22,110 nucleotides of DNA from Reticulomyxa filosa (GCA_000512085.1 ASPP01024601.1:1-22110), one strand, 5' to 3'; positions 8,923-19,132 are shown, counted from the first letter of the stretch. Program-made: numbers and translations. The notes: a model not told the origin generated them from the letters alone.

Positions 8923-10588
8923 TAGAGTTTTTTTTTCATCGTTTGAATTTTTGTCATTGTCGTTGTTTTTTTTGGACTGACGTTATTGTTATTATTATTA
9001 TTGTTATTATTATTATTGTTATTATTATTATTGTTCTGATTAGTCATTACACCTTTAGATGAAATAACAGCAGTATGGTCATTTGCAGGCAGCACTTGCA
9101 TAATGCCTGTGGAGAGCAATTGCTGTTGAGACGGCCTTTGTGAAAACTTGAGTTCCAATCGCTTCAATCGCTCTTGACGATTTTGTCTCAAGCGCTCCAA
9201 TGCTTTGGACAGATTTTCGGTTCCGCCCATGGGGATTATTCCACGCTTCTCCAACTCGCCGACCGTTGGACGAATATCTTGGGATAACTTGCGCTTCAGA
9301 ACGTGTTTGCGATGGCTTTTCAATGAGTCTTGTTGCGACGGCGGTAACGAAGACAAGATGTTCTTTTCTTGCAGATCCGATTCATTTGGCCTTCGTTCCA
9401 AAAACTCTTCGATCGTTGAACTTTCCAATATTTTCGAAGGAACTCGCCTTTTTTGTGGCTTTTTTTGTATTGATATTTGCATATGTGTACATACATACAC
9501 ATGTATACATGTAGCCATAGTCATATGGATAAACACAACAAAGAACGCAGATCAACCAACCCGTCTTCTCTCCGTTGTGCTTGTGTTTGAAATTGGACTC
9601 GCATGTTCATTTGTGTTGGAGTTGTTCGGTAGACCTGCCATCAAACGCATTGGAGATGGCGATCGTGCTTTTGTATTTTGATTAGTATTTATCATATTAT
9701 TTTCTGCTGTTTTAATTCGCCGACGGCCTCGAACTATTATTCGTTTGCTGCCATTATTATTATTATTATTATTATTACTAGTTGTAGTGCTGTTAGCATT
9801 ATTACTTACATTCATATTTGTATTAATCTTTGCATTTGCATTTGTATTTGTATTTGTATTTACATTTGCTGTCACATTGGAATGCTTACCAGTGTTTGGC
9901 TCATTAATTGTTTTGTAATCTTCCATTGTTAATATATCTTTTTCTAACAATGCCTGGGGGGAAGGCCTTGTGACAAATTTTGTATTCAAATTCGTTACAT
10001 TGCGTTGCTTTGCGCTTTCCAATACCCATTGGACATTACTATTATCCTATTTGTTTTGCTTTACTTTGCTTTGGCATTTCGTATTACCTATTCTCAAAAT
10101 AATAACAAACTAAACTAAACTGTCTCTGGGCTTAGTAAAATTCCTCTGTCGAGTAACTCTTGTTTTTCGGGACGAAATTTGTTTGAAAGCCGTTGGTTTA
10201 GCTTATATTTTACTTGTTCCTTTTCTTCCAGATCTGATTGCTTAGGTCGTTGTGACAACATCGTGTTTGTTCTATTCGCCGGTTCCTGCTTACGCCTCTC
10301 CTCACCATCGGTCCCACTATTGTTCTTAGAACGATACCGATATCTTGATTGATCGTTACTATTTATATTATTTGTTATTGGATCAGGTTGTCTTGATGAT
10401 GGGAGGGATTGGTCATTGCCAGAACTCATGCTTATTTTTTGGACTATTGAAAAATTACAAAAACTTGCACGCAGCACAGGAGGAGCCACACTCCAACTTT
10501 GGTTTTTGTTTTAGTCAATACTTTGTAACCATTTCATCTTCTGAGCCTTTTCCAAATAGGGTGAAGACAAGAAATATTGCAAAGCCAT
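8922..10588 (-). CDS. Six-RPEL G-actin-binding protein (N-terminal half)
   Basis: RPEL motifs bind monomeric actin, as in MRTF/MAL coactivators and Phactr proteins. Exons: 10588-10522, 10443-10121, 10046-9561, and 9458 to the stop at 8922. Introns of 78, 74 and 102 nt have matching phases. Six cores follow the RPxxxEL pattern: RPKQSDL, RPEKQEL, RPSPQAL, then after a 158-residue Asn/Thr-rich linker RPNESDL, RPTVGEL and RPSQQQL. Most are followed by the usual ...GI(L/M) or ...DIL/NIL end. The linker holds basic clusters (GRRRIK) that could be nuclear signals. The frame then runs through poly-Asn to a stop at 8922 (470 aa). With one extra A at 8966-8973 it continues into the coiled coil for about 873 aa. 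The start is uncertain: ATG 10588 is the first usable one, the frame is open upstream to an acceptor at 10663, and ATG 10429 would also keep all six motifs. Confidence 0.85.
8966..8973 (-). other. Putative frame break in an A8 run
   Basis: The RPEL frame enters this run as ...NNVSPKK and then drifts to a stop at 8922. If the run had nine A bases, the frame would continue as NNDNDKNSNDEKK into the coiled-coil exon, and the donor at 8636 would have the phase its acceptor needs. This is a miscount or a real slippage site. Confidence 0.6.
8982..9035 (-). repeat. AAT/AAC trinucleotide repeat coding poly-Asn
   Basis: About 18 consecutive Asn codons, mostly AAT with AAC interspersed at regular spacing, in the linker after the sixth RPEL motif. 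The mixed codons suggest an expanded (AATAATAATAATAAC) unit rather than a pure triplet run. Confidence 0.9.
9117..9392 (-). other. RPEL triplet 2
   Basis: Three RPEL cores at 9392-9372 (RPNESDL), 9272-9252 (RPTVGEL) and 9137-9117 (RPSQQQL), spaced 40 and 45 residues apart. That is close to the spacing of the three actin-binding RPELs of MRTF proteins. All three lie in one exon (9458-8922). Confidence 0.85.
9751..9778 (-). repeat. AAT trinucleotide repeat coding poly-Asn
   Basis: A nearly pure AAT run giving eight to nine Asn codons in the linker between the two RPEL triplets, just before the basic SKRIIVRGRRRIK cluster. Confidence 0.85.
9824..9868 (-). repeat. Hexanucleotide repeat coding Asn-Thr/Asn-Ala dipeptides
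   Basis: Tandem six-base units (read on the plus strand as TTTGTA/TTTGCA) encode alternating Asn with Thr or Ala (NTNTNTNANA) inside the RPEL-protein linker. Confidence 0.8.
9948..10249 (-). other. RPEL triplet 1
   Basis: Three RPEL cores at 10249-10229 (RPKQSDL), 10174-10154 (RPEKQEL) and 9968-9948 (RPSPQAL), spaced 25 and 44 residues apart. The short first interval makes the first motif the least canonical. An intron (10120-10047) separates motifs 2 and 3. Confidence 0.8.
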
Positions 10589-10776
10589 CAATAGACTGTC
10601 CGTTCTTGCGAATAACGTTTTCGTTTTTTTGTCTTTCAAATGCTGATAATTCAACACATAATCTGAGTAAAAAAGGTATTACAAACTTAGAGCAAGTTAC
10701 ATATTAACTCAATAATACAAAAAAAAGAAAAAAACATGCACGATAGAAAACAAGACAAAAATGGCATCGAATGCAA
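10589..10776 (-). other. Open frame and possible 5' exon of the RPEL gene
   Basis: Between the NOP14 stop (10777) and ATG 10588, the minus strand stays open in the RPEL frame for about 39 codons. It includes a good acceptor (pyrimidine tract, CTCAG at 10667-10663) and coding-like residues (DYVLNYQHLKDKKTKTLFAR). This implies either an unseen upstream exon or a chance open 5' leader. A T-rich tract next to the NOP14 stop is probably its 3' UTR. Confidence 0.35.
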
Positions 10777-13700
10777 CTAAAACCCTCGAATGACACCCTG
10801 TTTGACCATCCTCTTTTTCAATTTCTTGCCCACCATTTGGAAAGTATTGGTGTCTCTGGCCTGTTCCATCAAGCTTTGATATTCGTGGACCCATTTTGCC
10901 TTGGTCTTGGCTTCGTGTTCTTTCTTGCGTTTGACGCGTTCGGCCATAATGAATTGTGTGTCTCTGGTCAATTCGCGCATTAAAGAGCGTTCTTGTTTGC
11001 GTTTTGCCTTCTTTAATAATCTAAATTTCTTCTTTTCCAAATGTTTTTCGTTTTTGACTTTCAAGCGCAGGAAAGTTGGTTTCAAGTCTGGATCAAATTC
11101 TGGTTCTAACATTTGCAATGGTATTCGTCTGCGAATGGAATGCAAAGGTCTTCGACACAACGATTGAGTTACTGCTCGGTGATATATTTGTCGGAACAAA
11201 TTGTTATAAAAGTTTGCAAATTCAGTTCCATTCGAATGAGATAGAATCATGGTCTCATGTTTTTGGAGAAGGTCCAAAAAGGGTCCAAACACCTCTGTAT
11301 AGGCCAAAAAGTTTTTCCACATTTTGTGACTTTGTTCCAACAAAGACAAGGTCGCATATAATAGTTGCGATTTAAAATCACGGGTTTCAAACACGCGAGG
11401 ATGAGCGTTGCTTGTCAAAAAGATCCACCGAATAGGGAGTCTTGATCCGCGTTCATTGCTTGCTATTTCATCTTTTGCTGATTCATTCTACGCATTTGCG
11501 AACAAAAAAAAGTTTTACATATAAGAAAATTTCTATTCCCTTTTTCCTGACATAAAAATAAAATAAAAGGTAAAACACACACACTCGAATATTCCAAATA
11601 TTGGATCCCGGTTTAAATAAGAAATACAAGTCATCAGTTTCTTTTAAGAGATCGAATTGATTTTTGATTAGCTCATTGCTGTTCATAAAGCCTGCTCTCA
11701 TCAAATTGAACAATCCGCGAACGACTTCCGGCACATACCTTTGTCTCTTTTCCACGATTTCCAAGACCAATTGGATGCAGAAGATGTAGCACAATACATC
11801 TCTGCTTCCTTGAATAGGTATTTGGGTGATAATTTTGTTCAAAATGAGCAACACGCACGCCGTGAGATTGTTGTTTTTACTATCTTTCGGAAAGATGTGA
11901 GCAATGGTTTTCAAATAGAAGAGCAAGTATCCCGATGGCATAAACGAAATATCTGTCTTGTGTTCTTTGTCGACGCCATTCGAAGGCGAAAACAAATGTT
12001 GATTAGTCTTGGGATCGTAGTAGTCGTGCAAATGCGTGGATATATTGGACAGTTTATTTTTATGGCATTGATAGGCATAGTCGGAAACATCGTGCGACAA
12101 TGCAAACAATGTGCGGGTCATGACATCAATATATTGATAAAATGAGACATTGGCAGGATCGCTTGTATCTGCTTTCGGTTCAAAGTGCGTACAAAGAAGT
12201 TTCAAGTGTTCCATCAGCATATCATACAATCGAATAATTTTCCCACGATTTTCTGATTGCAATCGAACGTGGTTTGTGCCCTATGTCATTGAACACATTC
12301 ACATGTGTGTTGTATGTTGTGTGTATAGAAGCACACTCAACTCTCATACGCTTAAAAAGCGTGAGCTGTTCCTCGGGAGATTTGTCCAGAATCAACTCTT
12401 CAAATTCTTCAAATGTTTCTGGTATTGTCAATAAAAATGGAATGTCTCTCAAATTTGACTCTCCGATAATGTCATTTTTGCCACGCAAATCCAGCAGATT
12501 CCATTCTTTGTTCACAGCGTTGTTGGCTATCTTTTCTTTTGAAGCGGATGTCGATCTCGTCCCAGTCCTTGGTCGACTCTTTTTTCAACTCTTGTTTCTG
12601 TTTCTTCAATTGTTCTGTCTCCATTTCCTCTTTCAACTTCATTGTCTCCAATACATTGCGATCATCTCCCACTGGCTCTGCCTTCAAAATTGCGTCTTCA
12701 AATTCACTATTCTCTTCGTTTTCTTCTTCATTTCCTTCTTCTTCTTCTTCCTCTTCTTCATTTTCTTCTTTTTTGTCGTCATCATCTTCCTTTTCCTTAT
12801 CAATCTCCTCTTCATTGTCTTCCATGAGCTCGACTTTCAGCTTTGGCTTTTTTGGCATATATCTTTCGTCGATTTCAAAGTCCAGCTCCTGCATGCCGTC
12901 CTTGTCTTCCACTGCATCAAACATCTCGATAGTGCTGTCGCTCTCACTGAGATCGGCATCTCCATTGTCTATTGTTTTGTTGTTTTTTTCAAGTCATATC
13001 ACATAACATTTTCCATGGAAGCTCCTGTCTTTCGTGTTTTTGTTCTGTTTCATTGGTATCGTTTGTTTGCAAACCAGTGAAGACAGCATCGCGTTTGGGA
13101 TGTTGGTACTTTTTGATATGTTCAAATTCGTCGTTTTCATTCATTTGTTGATCTTCGTCGTTTGAAGAAGACTCACCGCTTTGCTCCGCCAATGCAAACG
13201 CATTTTCCATTGCGTGGAGTTGCTTCAGATCGTTTTTGTGTTGACTCATCTCTTCGTCTTTTTCACTGTCATGGATCGAGTCTTTTTCTTCATCTGTCGA
13301 TCTCTCCTCCTCATTATCGCCATTCTCGTTTTTATTTTTTGCTTGTCGACTTTGGGTTCTCAGCTCTCTTTTTTTGCAAATTTTTTCTCAATTTTTCTCA
13401 ATACTTTTTTTTTTGGGCTTTGCTTAATTTGTCATCGATTTCAATTTGTTGTTTCAGCTCCTCTTCTTTTTCCTTATCACTTGCCTCGCTTCCTTCGTCC
13501 AATGCGCCCTTCTCTCGTCTCTTTTCCAGTTTTTCGAGCTCTGCGTACATTCCCTTTGCTTTTTCTGCGACACTCATTTGTGTACCTGTCCATTTCATTT
13601 TCAATACATACATATATGTATATATGCATATATGTATATTTGTAAAACAAAAATAAGTATGATTTCAAACAAAATAATTAACGGTCAGCTCGATGTCGAA

Positions 13701-14808
13701 CGTCATTTCTCAATTCCTCTTCGGTGATACCAAAGTACAACGAGTCGTTTTCAGAATTGGTCGAATGTAATTTCTTTTTGGATTGCAAGGACGACAGTAG
13801 GTCTTTCACTTCTGCAAATTGGGCATCAGTTTGCTCGGTGACGTGGGCAACAGTATGCATTTTCAATTGTTTCATTAATTTGTGATAGCGCGATCGCAAT
13901 ACATTTACTTGCGTGATTTGATATCGTGTTTTGTTTTCATGTTTTTGTGGCAAGTGCGCCTCCTTCAAAATGTCTTCCAATGTTTTTCCATTTTTTATCA
14001 TTTCCATCATTTGCTTATTGTTCAAACTCACAAACTCCGTCGCATTGTCGTCTTGTGTTGTTCCATTCAACTCTTTTGTTATCACACTGTCAATGGACTT
14101 GCCTAAACCACACACACACACACACGTATACATATATTCGATATATGCATATCATTATGCGAATGTGTTCATTCAAAATGCCAGAGAACGCATACCTAAA
14201 TGTGTCAATTGCTCATTGTTTTGCGTGGGGAAATTGTCATTTTCGTCGTCCAAGTTAAAGCGCTGTTGTTTTTTTTTGGTATTTTGCAATCGCTGCGTGT
14301 GAATTCGATTGAGCAAAGTCTCAATCTTTTTTTTTTCATGTGCAATCGCGTATGGTGATTTGCTTGTTCCTTCCGCGCTTGTTGTGTTCAATCTCTCCAA
14401 TTTTTCTTCAATCGGCGCTTCATATCTTTTGTCCACAAACTCGTTAAATTGATTGTTTTCTATTGCATCAAACTCTCGCAACAGTGATTGCTTTCTTCGC
14501 TCAATGTTTCGCAATTGCGTTTGTCCTGGCTTTTTCACTGTCCCTTTCAATCGTTGGCCTATCACAAGATTTCGAAAATTCTTTCCTGGTATTGTACTAA
14601 ATGGATTATTCGCTATTTTCTTCTCTCTATCCAGAGACCGTTTTGCTGCTGATCTTTCTGTTTTACATTTTGTGTTTAATTAGCACGTACAAAACAGTTA
14701 CAAGGACAACGCTACTTATACTACTCGTTACACACAAAAGTAAAAAAATACTCAGCTTTGAGCAACTTTACGGGGATCTGGTTTTCTTTTCTTGATTGGC
14801 TTCGGCAT
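10777..14808 (-). CDS. NOP14: NOP14-family nucleolar protein, seven exons
   Basis: NOP14 is a component of the nucleolar small-subunit processome needed for 18S rRNA processing and 40S assembly. Exons: 14808-14772, 14657-14196, 14102-13683, 13585-13008, 12946-12350, 12252-11585 and 11487-10777 (TAG); the 13007-12947 intron is the least certain. Introns are 61-114 nt. Family hallmarks in order: basic start MPKPIKKRKP; NPFSTIPGKNF; RNIERRKQSLLREFD; NEFVDKRY; FNLDDEN...QLTHLGKSI; ADRTQMS; Glu/Asp-rich middle (about 12700-12830); LRDIPFLLTIPETFEEFEEL; helical HEAT-like region; and the basic C-terminus LRLKVKNEKHLEKKKFRLLK...KQGVIRGF. At about 1170 aa it is longer than human NOP14 (857 aa) because of low-complexity inserts. 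Three frame breaks interrupt it, at 13405-13414 (A10), 13369-13375 (A7) and about 12536. The first two are repaired by one A each. Conservation on both sides argues for a living gene with assembly errors. Confidence 0.92.
12530..12545 (-). other. Unexplained frame switch in NOP14
   Basis: Upstream the frame reads ...KDWDEIDIRFK; downstream the conserved reading is EKIANNAVNKEWNLLDL. The change needs one base fewer or two more near AAAAGAAAAG. No intron with matching phases is evident. A donor GTATTG around 12655 with the AAAAG acceptor is in phase, but it would remove a coding-like stretch. Confidence 0.4.
13369..13414 (-). other. Two putative homopolymer frame breaks in NOP14
   Basis: The exon frame ...KLSKAQKKK meets a stop just after the A10 run (13414-13405). 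One extra A gives KKKVLRKIEKKFAKK, which again stops after the A7 run (13375-13369). A second extra A leads into KRELRTQSRQAKNKNE and the long open frame beyond. Confidence 0.65.
13610..13640. repeat. Alternating purine/pyrimidine AT-rich repeat in a NOP14 intron
   Basis: ATACATATATGTATATATGC-type sequence with internal palindromes lies inside the 97-nt intron 13682-13586. Confidence 0.7.
14109..14125. repeat. CA dinucleotide microsatellite in a NOP14 intron
   Basis: Eight CA units read on the coding strand as a GT run directly before the TTTAG acceptor of intron 14195-14103, taking the place of the pyrimidine tract. Confidence 0.85.
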
Positions 14809-15054
14809 GATTATGTTTAATCCAATAAATGGGATACCAATTTAATAGTTCGGTCATTTTTTCGTTTTGAAGTTAAAACTACGGATTGCACATGCTTTCG
14901 TTTATTTTGATTTTTTCAACAACCTTAGTTTACTTTGTGTATGGTAATTGTAGATTATGAACCTTGACTTATGCTAATATCAAGTAAAGCGATATACAAA
15001 TAAAATCAAGACGCTTTTGTCCAACTGATTTTTGTTCTTCTAATTCTTGTTTAG
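14809..15054. promoter_or_regulatory. Divergent promoter region between NOP14 and the coiled-coil gene
   Basis: 246 bp separate the NOP14 ATG (minus) from ATG 15055 (plus), so both promoters must fit here. On the plus side a 71-nt 5'-UTR intron is likely: donor GTAAAG at 14984, pyrimidine-rich TTCTTCTAATTCTTGTTTAG ending at 15054 directly before ATG. In the frame of that ATG an upstream TAA rules out coding extension. No clear TATA box is visible. Confidence 0.5.
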
Positions 15055-16973
15055 ATGGATACCGATCCTGTTGATAATACAAATCGCAGTGGCACAATGA
15101 ATTTTGTTCCACTTGTAACACAAAAAGGACAGCAAGAGCGCAAATTAGAATCGTTCCGGTCTTTACAAGACGCCTTAAGAGTACAGAGAAGTGAATTACA
15201 AAGACGTTGTGACTTCATGTTATCTCGGCAAAAAAGTGAAATAACACGAAATTTTGAAATGGAGTTAACCAAAGTAAACGAAGAACTGAAAAATTTGAAA
15301 TCTCAGCATAAAATAGAAATGGAAATGTTTGAGCATGAAAAAAAGGATTGTGAGGAAAAGTGGAAAGAAAAATATGAAAAAGAAGTGAATACACTAAGGT
15401 GAGCAATTAATTTTTAAAAAAACAAAAATAAATTTTTTAACGAGCGACAAACGGCAAAAGGCTGTCTACAAAAAAAAAAGAAATGAATTTAATAATGCTA
15501 TCAAAGAAAAAGATAAACTTATTGACCAACTTCAGAAGAATGGATACGAATTGAAACAAACATTTGAGCAACAACAAATAATGCAAGATCAACACAACAC
15601 GAAATTGGAGAAAATGGCACAAGAACACGAAACAAAAATGCAGATAATTTGCAATGAATGCCATGAACAACACGCAAAGATAATAGAAAAAGTCCAAGAC
15701 GACGCAAAAGTATCTACGCAAAAACTATCAGAAGCAAATACGTCATGTCAAATTTTGGAAGAAAGGCTATGTGCGATGGAAACGTCTCAGGAACAAGTAA
15801 ATTGTAGTTTTTTCCTTTTCTGTGCACGCCAACAAAATTTATTAAACCGACAGCAATTTTCGATCAATACAATAATACTTAGATAGTTGCAGATTCTGTA
15901 AAGATTTCGAGAGACCTTAAAAACGACGTAGTTCATTGGATGCATCAGCAAGAGCAACAACTTTCCTTTGCTTTGAAAAAAAGGATATTTTCAGCGTTTG
16001 GTATTTATTTTATGTTTGTAGTAGAATTTTCGGGGGCAAATATAAAATACGCATTTAAATCAGCAGCCATAATGAACACGAACTGAAAAAGCTAAAAACT
16101 GAAGCGTCTGAAAAATTGAGACAAATGTCAGATAAGTGGCTTCGATTTAATAATATAACCCAAGTTATCTATCTTAAAAAGAATGATAGACATATACGTT
16201 TTTTACATATTGAAAACGTGACATGATTCACTTTATCAATTTTAAAAGTAAAATTTTGCTTCATTGTTAACTGACACAAAAATATAAGGAGATGAAAAAT
16301 CAATTCGAGGTCGTTGTGAGTAACAAAGAAAAAATAATAAATGACTTAAACAATAGTATAACAGACAAAAAGCAACAAATTGATCAAAAAATCATTGATA
16401 TGATGGAATTAGAAGATATGTTTCAGGTTCATTCTGATAAGTGTACTTGTTTTATACTCTTGTGAATCTTACTAAAACTCATTATCTTAATAAAAAAAAT
16501 GAAACAAAAAGGAAAAAAAAAATGAATGGAATGCAAGAGAGATAAAGTTACAAAGTGAACTGTATGCTTTTCAATACAACAAAGATCATTTAGAAGCACA
16601 AATAACTAAATTAGAAAATGAAAACAACACTAACAAAAAAAAAATTGAAGAATTGCTTGAAAGGGTATCAAAATCTGAAATATTGGTACAGCATTACAAC
16701 GATACAATCAGTTTTTTGAGACAGGAAGTATCAACGAAAGATATTGAATTAAAAAACGTTTATCAAGAAAAAGAAAAAAATAAATATCGGTTACAAATTT
16801 CAGATAAAGAAAAAAATACTTTGATAAAGTAAGAATATTTTTATTGTTATTTAAAGAACACAGCCAATATAAATATTGTAACTTTTTTGTATAGAGAAAG
16901 ACAATTGCAACAAAATGAACTACAGAAGCAAAAGACAGTATCGTTAGTCAAGAGACAACATCAAAAACAATAA
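15055..16973 (+). CDS. Coiled-coil protein, seven exons, unrecognised
   Basis: I do not recognise the family. Exons: 15055-15398, 15481-15796, 15883-16000, 16064-16163, 16289-16426, 16512-16828 and 16895-16973 (TAA). Introns are 63-125 nt with GT...AG ends (best donors GTGAGC, GTAAAT, GTAAGA). All phases match if one A is added to the A7 run at 15976-15982, giving about 470 aa; without it exon 3 and exon 4 are out of phase. After a short N-terminal segment (MDTDPVDNTNRSGTMNFVPL) nearly the whole protein is predicted coiled coil: Glu/Lys/Gln-rich heptads such as SEITRNFEMELTKVNEELKN and LEAQITKLENENNTNKKKIE. There is no signal peptide, membrane segment or motor domain. The ATG follows a probable 5'-UTR intron. 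A cytoskeletal or centrosomal scaffold role is plausible from composition only. Exons 3 to 7 lack long open frames, which hides them from a simple ORF search. Confidence 0.7.
15976..15982 (+). other. Putative homopolymer frame break (A7) in exon 3
   Basis: As assembled, exon 3 ends in phase 1 at the donor 16001 (TTTG/GTATTT), but the next exon's acceptor needs phase 2. One more A here changes LKKRIFSAF to LKKKDIFSV and corrects the phase. Confidence 0.45.
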
Positions 16974-17769
16974 TCAAATTTAGAATATATAACAATGCTT
17001 TATATGATTTGAAAATCAAAACACGTATTATTAGGATTAATACAACGATCAATTGAAATTGACAAATAAGTAACTTTTCAATTAGTGACAATCAAAACTA
17101 TATGATCGTATAATATAATACTTTCTTTCAGCAATTAATGTAATGCTTTAAACATAATATTAACAGTTAGACGTAGTGTTCTAAATTATAGATATATTTT
17201 ACAATAAGAAAGTATTCATTCAAATTATAACAACAAAATATTTATTATTAAATAAAGCAAGTTTAAGTATACAACAAAATGAAGAAAAGATGAATGAATA
17301 GATTAAATTTGAAAATATTTATAAATAAGACAGTATATGTGTTCAAACACAAACTATAGTTGACGCAAATAAATGCAAAAGAACATAAATCAGAAAAATC
17401 AGTGATTAAGTTTGTTGTCAAGATATTGAAAGACAATAACATTCAGATTATATATTCAATTGTGAAAGATGAACTATTTGATAAGAATAAGTAAAGATCA
17501 AAATCGCATTTCAAGTAATGCAGGAAATACTATAAGTTAAAACATATTACTAGTTAATGCTAGAAGAAAAGCAAAATTTGCAAATATTGATGAGTGGTAA
17601 ATCATGAAGCATAAAAATGTATTCATAAGAACATATTCGCTGTGTATTAGTCGTAAGTCAAAGACAAATAAAAATAAAACTGAAGCTGATTAAATAAATA
17701 TATAAAATGAGAATTAGAATAGATAAAATAAACATTATATTAATACAATACTTATTGCAGTCTATAAAT
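16974..17769. other. AT-rich gene-free stretch, probably decayed
   Basis: Stops are frequent in all frames. The only coding-like remnant is a 40-50-codon plus-strand frame around 17360-17492 (VIKFVVKILKDNNIQIIYSI...), without recognisable homology. Some of the region could be the eroded downstream part of the minus-strand LINE. Confidence 0.5.
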
Positions 17770-17975
17770 CCAATACTGTGGCGGAAGTGGGAATCAAAAA
17801 TCGCGTAAGGCTTAGGAATATGCACAATGTTTTCTTTCTTCTATGCAATAGGCATATATCACATTAGTAAACTCAACACAAATAGGAATATCAATGACTC
17901 AATCATTGTATTGCCAACATTTTTGCGCATTTGATTGAGCTTTGTAAGGCGAAAATGTATAATAGACTAAATAAC

Positions 17976-18359
17976 TTATTCTTTTGTAATATCACTATGA
18001 TGAATATAACTTAGACAAATGAAATTATAAGTTAATCCCAATGGTTTTGATATTGCGACTTGTGTTTCCTTCATGCAGCGAATTGATGACGTTTTTCTAA
18101 TTTCAAATTTCTGTAGAAATTGCTTGACAGCTATCTTATACAGCATCGAATTTCTTGGTGTTCTTTGTTTACAAAATATGTTCTTGATCTTTGAACTATA
18201 TTTAGTAATCGACATAAACTGTCCGCAATGGTTTGCTGCCTTTCCAAATCGTGTCGCTTTTCCAGCTTCAACAGCACATTTGGCCCAAGATTCAATTGCT
18301 TTATCCAAAGAATCTTGATCCCGATACAATTGGACCAATAGATTTAATCTAATTATCAA
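17976..18359 (-). pseudogene. LINE ORF2 linker between endonuclease and RT
   Basis: This is the longest open piece of the LINE, 127 codons from a non-ATG start. It is helical and basic (LDKAIESWAKCAVEAGK, then YSSKIKNIFCKQRTPRNSML and KQFLQKFEIRKTSSIRCMKE). Its position directly after the endonuclease and before the RT motifs on the same strand, and its Lys/Arg-rich pattern, fit the connector of non-LTR elements. The first 40 residues also look TPR-like, so a fragment of a cellular gene is an alternative. Confidence 0.5.
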
Positions 18360-18877
18360 TATTCATTTTCAATCTCAATCTGAACTGTTTACATTATTAC
18401 TTCTCAGATTACAAGTCTAAATCTTTTGTTGTTCAATAAGTGGTGAACACTACGTAATTTTAATATTGAGCGTGATTGAGAGATCTGATTGCACACCCAA
18501 TTAAATATAATCAGTTCTCCAATTACTATTTAATTGAAGAATAGCGATGAACATAATGTAATCAATGCTTAATATCGCATTGTTTTTCATGGACGTGCAG
18601 TTAAATGGAATTATTGATAATATATATAATCCATTGGATACAATGGAATCAAGAATACTATCACCAACATCGTCGATTCTACAATGCCGATGATGAGTAT
18701 TTTACTATATTCCAAGGACAATATATTCAGTAATTTTCATAGCAAATTGTAATTCTTGCTTAAATACTTGAATATTGAAATGATTACACTGCAAATTTCG
18801 GTAGAAATTGCAGAACAATAACGGTTTCTCTTGATCAGGACATGAAATTTCCACCCAACACAATTCATAACCAAATA

Positions 18878-19027
18878 CAGTATAATGCAAAGTAAAGTTG
18901 ACACCTAAAATGGCACTTTATAGAGATGATTGATTTTCTACATGAAAAAACAACATTCAGACATAATTTTTTTAAAAAAATATCTACAAATCGTGTACCT
19001 TTTAAATATCATTTTAGTTTTTTATTA
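18878..19027 (+). repeat. Left terminal inverted repeat of the Tc1-like element
   Basis: About 150 bp, matching the right repeat with only a few substitutions and small length differences in A/T runs. Confidence 0.85.
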
Positions 19028-19132
19028 AATCTTTACTAATTATTTCAATATTTTATCTTTTGTTTTTCTTTTCTTTTTTTTTTTATTTAAATGTAATTCC
19101 ATACTTGAGTTTGTTAATTATTTTTTTGAAAA

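Noticed and set aside
8922-8924. Termination-reinitiation (TAATG overlap) as a real bicistronic arrangement
   Set aside because: Eukaryotic genes rarely use it. Because the upstream sequence of the second frame is coding-like back to the A8 run, a one-base break is the simpler explanation, though not proven.
8595-9062. Plus-strand frame ending in a poly-Ile/Val run
   Set aside because: The Ile/Val run is the reverse complement of the poly-Asn codons of the RPEL gene.
10345-10707. Plus-strand 120-codon frame between the RPEL gene and NOP14
   Set aside because: Overlaps the minus-strand RPEL exons, which carry recognisable motifs and matching splice signals.
12274-13080. Long plus-strand hydrophobic frame (268 codons, Phe/Leu-rich)
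   Set aside because: Antisense to the Glu/Lys/Asp-rich middle of NOP14; GAA/AAA codons read in reverse give TTC/TTT. It is not a membrane protein.
17976-18359. Stand-alone TPR or SNAP-like gene
   Set aside because: Its strand and position between LINE endonuclease and RT motifs make a LINE linker more likely. It has no ATG start, and the TPR resemblance is weak.
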